A stretch of 64,000 bases of DNA, from assembly GCF_025399195.1 (NCBI RefSeq), contig NW_026252095.1:1-64000 (forward strand), in the 5' to 3' direction. This stretch comes from Umbelopsis ramanniana AG. Lineage: Eukaryota > Mucoromycota > Umbelopsidomycetes > Umbelopsidales > Umbelopsidaceae. Each line of letters begins with the position of its first letter. The first letter of the stretch is position 1. Positions 57,458-64,000 of this stretch are shown here, piece after piece. Both the position numbers and the translations under genes were made by a program. The notes under the pieces are model-generated. The model was not told the origin of the DNA. It was given only the letters and a program-made list of their open reading frames with translations, and did no database searches.

Positions 57458-59187
57458 ATGGTCAACCATGTCTATACTAGGTTAAGATCACGGATACGTA
57501 GAAGATGGCGTGCATGGTCAAGACAAAAGCCAACGTCATTCACTACCTACATTGCCGTCGCCGTGTTGACACTCTTTTTATGGTCTATGCTGCACGGCAG
57601 GTCTAAACAAGTGCACGAGCCACGCCCTATCTCGCTGCATGATCAACCCAACTATTCACCACCTACACATCAGTCCTGCCAAGTGAAGATATGCAATCCG
57701 TCTGGAGTCTGCTCGTTATGGGGTCCGGGGTTTTACGACTGGAACCAACTCGCCGATCACAGTGTTTACAGGGACGTCGCTTCGGTAGACGTAGAATTTG
57801 GTTGTCAGGCTGTACTCCGAGTAGAAGAGACAGAGCAAGTTGAGTCGATCACTGTTGGAAACGAAAGACTGACTTGTAACGATGACTCTGTTGGCTTGGA
57901 TACGAAGTGCAGAAATGTCATCGAGATCACGATTGAATGTAAGACGTATTTCAATTAGGCAATTCAAAGCGATCCAATGATATTCCACTCAAACAAACTT
58001 TCTTTCAGCCAACTTATATATAGCAGGTACTCAAGTCCGAGATCACTTGAATCGTAAGTTGAAAAAATACGTTGGTGCTCGTGGTTGACTGGTAATAACT
58101 TTTGACATCAGGCCCAGCGACAAAAGATACAGAGCTTGTAGTGACATGGGAGGTCGTACAACATAGCGATCAAAATTTGAACGACATTACGCTTGTTTCT
58201 CAGTTCTCCGTCAATAGACTTGAAATATTTGAAAGAGTACTGGATGCTTGGTCTGGTCCCATCTCCATTTCCATGTAAGATCCCCTGTCTGTCGCAAACG
58301 TAATCTGATGGGGTTCACTAACTCTCAACAACAATAGTTATCTCACCCACCCTTCAGATATCGAAACTTTTATTAATTACTTTACCGACGAACGAAAACG
58401 CGATTTGTACTCAAGATGTACTATCACCATTGTAAAACCAAACTATTCTTCAGACTTACGCCTCCGTTACCCTATCAACCATCTGCGAAACTTGGCCATC
58501 GTCGCTTCTACTACCGACTACATATATGTCATTGATGCCGACTTTGTACCTGGCAGAAGTTTATATCAACATAGCCGCTCAAAATTATTACCACACCTTA
58601 ATAAGTCAAAATTGGTGGCCATGGTGGTGCCATGTTTGGCCGTGACCGAGACCAGCTTGGATTATTTGCGTGTAGACACGGCCAGTGATATTCGTTCCCT
58701 GTTTCGACAGAACAAGGCATTTATTACTGACCCACGTGCTGGTCACGGTCCTACGCATACTCGCCAGTTAGGGCTATCCCACGCTCTCAAACCTGGCAAC
58801 TACTATGAAGTTTGTTACGAATCGCAATGGGAGCCCTACTATATTGTTCACAAAAGCGCCCCCCTTTACGATGCTCGATTCCGAAATCAAGGAGGTGATA
58901 AGCAGTCCCACGCTCTTATGCTTAATGCTCTAGGGTATCGGTTCCTTGTTGCCAACAATGTCTTTATGGTGCACACTGATCATAGTGCCATGGTTTGGCC
59001 AGGTGGCGGGCTTGCCAAAGCTCAAAAGGAAGAACGCCAGTGGACGTATTTTGACGGGTTTATGCGGGAGATGGAACAGCTGTTTGGAAGGAACGTTAGA
59101 TGGCCTCGAGGATGTAGTGCCAAAGCTATTGGATGGCAAGACCAGAGGCGTGATGTACTAGGATTGGCAGCTGGATCAGCCATGTAG
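57458..59187 (+). CDS. LARGE/B4GAT1-like glycosyltransferase, family GT49
   Basis: Type II Golgi-style glycosyltransferase of 512 residues in four exons (57458-57938, 58009-58053, 58112-58274, 58338-59187). A basic cytosolic end precedes a membrane anchor (FTTYIAVAVLTLFLWSML). The GT49 domain shows LVSQFSVNRLEIFERVLDAW, then RYPINHLRNLAIVASTTDYI and VIDADFVP, the D-x-D metal site, then FRNQGGDKQSHALMLNALGY and NVFMVHTDHS. Animal GT49 enzymes (B4GAT1, LARGE) transfer glucuronic acid from UDP-GlcA. A glucuronyltransferase role in this fungus is inferred from that. Confidence 0.9.
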
Positions 59188-59328
59188 ACATGCACGGACC
59201 AATCAGCGGTGGGTGGCCGCAAAAAAGTGGCCAATGTGATTTCGAATAAACTGACTGAAAACAAAAACAGTGCCTGCCCTCCCCTTTTTTTTTTTTTTTC
59301 CTGCGAATTCAGCAACCACCTTGGCTCC

Positions 59329-60845
59329 ATGACCACTGATGATGCTGTTGTTGTCGATCGCTCAAAAGATATAGCCAGTCTATATTCCAAGCTTCAGCTG
59401 TCGCTTGACGGCCCACTTTCTCCCAACCTTTCATCTTTTTCCAGCCGACAATCCCTCTCCCCGACTACATCATCGCCATCTAGCCCTTTTTCTCAAACGT
59501 CACCGTTGTCTTGTGCTTGCATTCACGCCTTTGCCTCACAAGACTGCGTGCAATGTTCTCTATGTGGAACACCGTTTGAGAAATTGAAGGAATACCATCA
59601 AGAACGTCAAGAGAGGCTCAATCAAGTCCGAGAGCTACGGTTGCGAGTCCGAGACGAGACAACCCAGACAGTCCGACAGAAGTTGAAATTAGAAAAGCAG
59701 CAAAAAACCGTAGAGCGATTGATTAAAGACATCGCCACCCGCATTACAGATACCGAGGCATTAATAATTGACAAAGACCAGTTGAAGGAGAAACTGGAGG
59801 AGGAGCGAGCCCACTTGGCCAAAATTCAAAATGATAAGGTCGAGATTGAACAGGAACTGGCGGAATTAAGTACAAATCTACTCGAAGAAGCCAACGGCAT
59901 GGTCGCCATCGAACAGAAAGAACGCCAGGAATTGGAAAAGCAGAGTAGCCATGTTCGATCTCAATTAGAGTTGATTCAACAGAAACTGGAAGGCGAGCAA
60001 AAGCAATTGGAAGAACTGCGAGAAAAGATGATGCAGAATGTCCAGGTTGAACTGTTCGAGGACGTGGAGCAGGACAGCAAGATTGACGACATGGTCATGA
60101 ATGAGTTCAAGGATTTCTTAGCCGCCGTTTCTATTACACCCGCCAAAAAGCTTCAAACCATTCCGTTCGTTCGCAACTGCTTAGCTGAAGACATCGAACC
60201 ATGTTTGCGTTTCAACCCCTCTTCGCGTATGTCATCGAAGAAAATTGTTGACGCCATGGCCACCAATTCATGTTTCATCGAAGTCATGCCCAATGGCTTT
60301 AGTGAAGAACAATTTACCCAGAAATTAACAGCTGATCAACCACTACGTATTTCAGCATCACGAAGCATGATTTGGGACATGCTTACCACCAGTGGTACCG
60401 AAACCACAGCAGAAAGTTGTATGGCCTGTGGACGTACCGCCACGCTCACCCACCGCTTCCGAATTTCTTTCTTTGACGACTGGGCATGCATTGACCGTCA
60501 CTGTCGGGACCGTATTGTCACAGCCAATGCCTTTTACCAGTTTATACGAAACATTCGACACAACCGATACCGTGACCGCTCGATATATGACTTGTACCAA
60601 GACTCTGTTCAACTGAGGTTACAGATGCTTTTAGCAAGGTAAGGGATTTTGACCGGGGGCATTTTGGCGGGTGCTGGCTGACCAACTATTTCTCTCGCAG
60701 AAATGGAATGCTGGTCGACGTCGAGTCAATTCCAGAGCCAACCAAGCAAGACACGAACAGTACCGTGGCCAGTACAAACACATCGCTGAGCACCTCAACC
60801 GATATAGATACAGACGAGAGTGTAGAGATAGAAGTCAAAGCATAG
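59329..60845 (+). CDS. Sec2/Rabin-type Rab guanine nucleotide exchange factor
   Basis: Activator of a Sec4/Rab8-type GTPase on secretory vesicles, by family. Two exons (59329-60638, 60701-60845) give 484 residues. The Ser/Pro-rich start contains a Cys cluster (CACIHAFASQDCVQCSLCGT). A long coiled coil follows; its core ELAELSTNLLEEANGMVAIE is the Sec2 GEF signature. A C-terminal domain (residues about 255-440) with four Cys/His candidates (ESCMACGRTA, CIDRHCRD) follows, and the tail is acidic and Ser/Thr-rich. In fungi Sec2 drives polar tip growth. A 15-T tract ends 29 bp before the ATG. Confidence 0.88.
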
Positions 60846-60977
60846 GCCAACTGCCATTTGCGTCCACCTTCTCTCTCTCTTTTATTTTGCCTGCTTTGTA
60901 TTTTGTTCATTTTCTATCTACATGCGCTTATACCTAATGCTTTGGTTTTTTTTTTTTTTTTTAAAATTGAGAAACTA

Positions 60978-61806
60978 TTATCTTGTCTTCGCCTTCATCT
61001 TTTTCTTTTTTGGTTTGTCGTCGGGTGTGCTGAACGCAACTCTGAGATAACTCATGTAAAGGGTCACTTCTGCGATGCCTACAATGATCGCTCCAAACAG
61101 GGACAAAAGAACGCGCTGGCATGGAATGTTAGCCTAGTCGTCACATATCATGATCATGCACGCTGTTTACTTACAATTCCCATGTCTGAGGTCAACACGC
61201 TGCTCATTTTGTAGAAAGCACCAAAGCAGGCAACGATGGAAAAAAGGACATTGATAATGGCCGTGACATGACCACGTATTTCCTGCATTTCATCATGCGG
61301 TATCTTGAATGCCAGTTTGTCCTTCTCTGAACCAACCACTGATTTGACCATCTGCGCGTACTCTTTGTTTTGATTGTCGGCAGCTATTTTGTCCAAGCGA
61401 GCTTGCAGTTCTGGGTTCTAAAGGATGCGGGAATCAGACACTGCATAGAAAGGTGCACAAAGGAAAATGAAATAGAGAAAAATGATGACGGCCAACGTAC
61501 CCTTGATGGACGCTTCAGAGGCGTTCTATATATTGAGCTCCCCTTCATGAGTTCATGAAGATAATATTGAGTTGGGTCTACAGAGGATATGTGGGAGGTA
61601 GTCTCTTTTTGATCTTCGTCCATTGCCAGCACGTTACTGTGTTCTGCAACAAGCAATTTCGAGACGTCGACAAGGACGTCTAGGGGTATTGATTCTGCTT
61701 CAGAGAGGTTTTGAATCGATTGTAGCAAAGTTTCGTGGCATGCCGGGACTTCGATGGCATGGTTTATGGCATCTCGAATTATCGGGGTGACAGTGATTTC
61801 TGTCAT
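60978..61806 (-). CDS. VMA12: V-ATPase assembly factor Vma12 (TMEM199)
   Basis: ER membrane protein needed to assemble the Vo sector of the proton pump. Three exons (61806-61501, 61417-61175, 61115-60978) give 228 residues. The start MTEITVTPIIRDAINHAIEV fits the family. The conserved central motif is NPELQARLDKIAADNQNKEY with the following MVKSV, then two C-terminal membrane helices (GHVTAIINVLFSIVACFGAF; LLSLFGAIIVGIAEVTLYMS) and a lysine-rich tail (PKKKKMKAKTR) compatible with ER retention. Its start codon lies only 30 bp from that of the divergent CMTR1 gene. Confidence 0.9.
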
Positions 61807-61836
61807 TGGGACCAATCCAAAGAAAAAAACTGAACC
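61807..61836. promoter_or_regulatory. 30-bp divergent spacer between two start codons
   Basis: Only 30 bp separate the ATG of VMA12 (minus) from the predicted ATG of the CMTR1 gene (plus). Either the leaders are extremely short, or each transcript starts inside the other gene, or CMTR1 starts further downstream. Confidence 0.5.
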
Positions 61837-64000
61837 ATGCCAGAACTCTTCACAGGTAAGTGGATCGCGCCTCTATTCACTCTAATTCACAGGCGGACGA
61901 AGGTCACTGGCACAAGCGCGCTGTCTCACTAATGCCCCTCTTCTTTAGACGATGATCCCGATTACCGAGATACGCGCGTCGATTCTGGAATTCCTCCACC
62001 ATCGCTATCTACCATTCCGCACTTTGACGAGCGAGGACCGCCTCGAGGCACAGCGCGTGGGCAACCTGATCCATTAATGTCGTATAATCCCAAGAGACAG
62101 CGAAACGATGCGCCCTACCAACGACAGGACGACCCTTACCAACGACACAATGAAGGGTATGGCAGACATGAAAGACAACATGATCCCTATGGACGAAATG
62201 ATCAGAGACGCGACCCGTATCAACGTCCAGACCATCGAGACGAACGAAGTCATCGATTCGACCATCATGACGGCCGTCACCATGGCTCAGATCGTCGTGA
62301 TGACCCGTATCATCGACCTGACCAGCACTATCGATCTCGCGAAGACCCATACCATCGAGATGAGAGACACTCGTCAGACCGCCGTGACGACCCATATCAT
62401 CGCTCTGAGCAACACCATAGACCTCGCGAAGACCCGTATGAGCGACACGGCTATCCATCCGACCGACATGATTCCCGCCGATCTGAGCAAAGGCCACGTG
62501 AAGACTCACATAGACGAGACGACTACCCCCGGCATCCAGATTCAAGAACGTCTCAAGACTATGCTGCATCGTCTAAGCACCCTGAGCTCTCGTCTCAAGG
62601 GCTACCACCGCCGTCCAAAGCCATTGAGGTTGATTTCGAAATGAACACCAATTTCCTCGTATGCGGAGAAGACGATGCAACCGCCAAACTCAGTACAGAG
62701 GATGAGATAGTTCAATGCCTGCAAATTAAGTTTGGCGGTATGGATGAACTCACGGATTATGACTTTGTATCTTCCGCGGACCTTGTTCAGCAGGTCAATG
62801 CAGTTAAGGTAAGCTGCGTTATATGCACTCCTTTCTCCATCACCTTTTCACCTTTTCCCCTTAGAACCGACTCAGTGGGACTCAACATGAAGTGTTTACC
62901 CTCGCCCGAAGCCGAACCAACCCATTCGACCACATTGACAGTGCTATTTTCATGAACCGAGCGGCTACCAAGCTGGCTGTGTTAGACGTGACCTTTAACT
63001 TGATGTCGGTAACAGATCCATCTCAGGTAAGGGAGATGATTGTAAGACGAAGTACGGGTTCTATGATGCTAAACATAGGGTGATGTTGGTTTTACTGGGT
63101 GGGCTGTTTAGATTTTTCGATTTGCAGACCTTTGCGGCGGGCCAGGTGGATTCTCAGGTAATTTCTTTCCGGATACAATTTGGTATCGGAGCCCAATGCT
63201 AAAGCGTGGTAAAACCAAAAATTTTTTTTTTTTGGGTTCTCAAATTTTTCAGAGTACTTGCTCTGGCGCGCACATACTAGCGGCCAACGTATTCATGGCT
63301 ATGGAATGACGTTGAAAGGTGAAGCTGACAAAGAGTGGAGAGTGGATAAGTTCCATTCTGATGCCAATGTGCAAGAAAGCTTTACCATCATTGACGGTCA
63401 AGATCATACTGGTTAGTGACACCTAACAAGGCTGAGGTCAGATGTTGTGTTATTGAACATTCTGCAAACAGGAGACATTTGCAACCCCGAAAACATTGCA
63501 GCGTTTGCCGCCGAAGTACGGCAAGAGTGTCCTTCTGGCGTTGACTTGGTGGTGGCGGATGGAGTAAGTACCCCAATGAGAATCATCGGTGTAGCCTTCG
63601 TTTTCCTGACGTTCTTCTAGGGTATCAGCTTTGAAGGCAAGCAAGATAAGCAGGAGCTGATAGCACGACAGCTGTTGGTATGCCAAATCGCCACCATGCT
63701 TACGAGCCTCCAAAAAGGTAAAAAGACGACATTTTAGGATGCTTTTCAACCCGAGATTGACTGACCCGAAATAGGTGGTAAATTCGTATGCAAGTTCTTT
63801 GATATCACCCAAGAATCCACCGCCGGATTAGTATGGATTTTATACCAATGCTTTGAGAGTATTTGTATCACAAAGCCGTTGACTAGCCGGCCTGCGAATT
63901 CTGAGAGGTAAACTACGAAGGTCAGGCAAATGCATGTAGCCGAGGGTCTTACCAATGCATGACATTATAGATACATCATTTGTGACAAACTACGATTCAG
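61837..64000 (+). CDS. CMTR1: Cap-specific mRNA 2'-O-methyltransferase 1 (CMTR1), 5' part
   Basis: Methylates the first transcribed nucleotide (cap1) of mRNA. Exons seen: 61837-61855, 61949-62808, 62865-63026, 63112-63157, 63253-63411, 63472-63563, 63621-63717, 63775-63907, and 63971 to the window edge, where the gene runs on. About 530 residues are visible. After an Arg/Asp/His/Tyr-rich N-terminal region with tandem repeats comes the RrmJ/FtsJ-type domain: [20 protein letters not shown] (first catalytic Lys), [17 protein letters not shown] (SAM site), VVADGG (catalytic Asp), [10 protein letters not shown] (second Lys) and [14 protein letters not shown], all as in human CMTR1. The short exon 1 rests on splice signals alone; a Met at 62078 is an alternative start. 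Confidence 0.92.
62287..62460 (+). repeat. Tandem 87-bp coding repeat in CMTR1
   Basis: Two consecutive 87-bp units (starting at 62287 and 62374) encode 29-residue copies that both begin [10 protein letters not shown] and contain a second REDPY motif. Looser DPYxR copies extend upstream to about 62125. The base-level pattern also leaves long open frames in other frames, which are by-products. Confidence 0.75.

Noticed and set aside
62009-62569. Long minus-strand and second plus-strand frames in CMTR1
   Set aside because: Created by the repetitive codon pattern of the Arg/Asp/His repeat region.
1-64000. CRISPR arrays, operons with ribosome binding sites, riboswitches
   Set aside because: None seen; the gene structure is eukaryotic throughout.

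Overview
The window is nuclear DNA of a fungus, most likely an early-diverging one (Mucoromycota). Genes are broken by many short introns, mostly 55-80 bp, with GT..AG ends and CTAAC/CTGAC-like branch sites. Single-copy core genes are fungal in type. The gene content also includes things rare or absent in yeasts: a KAT14/ATAC2-like acetyltransferase, a CMTR1-type cap 2'-O-methyltransferase, a GT49 glycosyltransferase and an alginate-lyase-like polysaccharide lyase. The phylum is inferred from this gene content; no taxon marker was compared. A run of 100 N at 17770-17869 shows that this is scaffold sequence.

Layout. 1-2515: degenerate 8-bp repeats at the very edge, then sparse DNA with one small two-exon gene of unknown function (1596-2026). 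2516-12454: FCP1-like phosphatase (-), eIF2B epsilon (+), KAT14-like PHD/GNAT protein (+), Pol I subunit RPA12 (+), ZIP3/HEI10-like meiotic RING protein (+), small GNAT acetyltransferase (-). 12586-19297: a decayed gene, SRP9 (-), a Zn2Cys6 transcription factor (+), the gap and an AT-rich island. 19298-21484: two-RRM protein. 21485-26483: gene-poor accessory segment with tRNA-Ala(AGC), a totivirus-like capsid fossil and a Ty3/gypsy integrase remnant. 26484-47525: NOT1 (24 exons), V-ATPase subunit F, DRS1 helicase, mitochondrial AsnRS, Met30/SconB F-box protein, an SR protein with two zinc knuckles, GSK3 kinase, and a small secreted protein. 48533-64000: PPR protein, GT2 glycosyltransferase, alginate-lyase-like protein, TPR protein, FKBP, GT49 glycosyltransferase, Sec2-type Rab GEF, Vma12 and the 5' part of CMTR1, which runs off the right edge.

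How the genes work together. Several serve RNA and protein synthesis: eIF2B epsilon, RPA12, DRS1, SRP9, NOT1, AsnRS, PPR, SR protein and CMTR1. Two serve the V-ATPase (Vma7, Vma12). Three carbohydrate-active enzymes within 8.3 kb (GT2, lyase, GT49) may act on uronic-acid wall polymers. RPA12 and DRS1, both ribosome-biogenesis genes, share a TCACGTGA palindrome followed by a T-tract just upstream of the start codon.

Most exon models were built by hand from splice signals, reading-frame continuity and family motifs. Coordinates of conserved genes should be right to within a few bases. Terminal exons of the SR gene and the first exons of NOT1 and CMTR1 are less certain.
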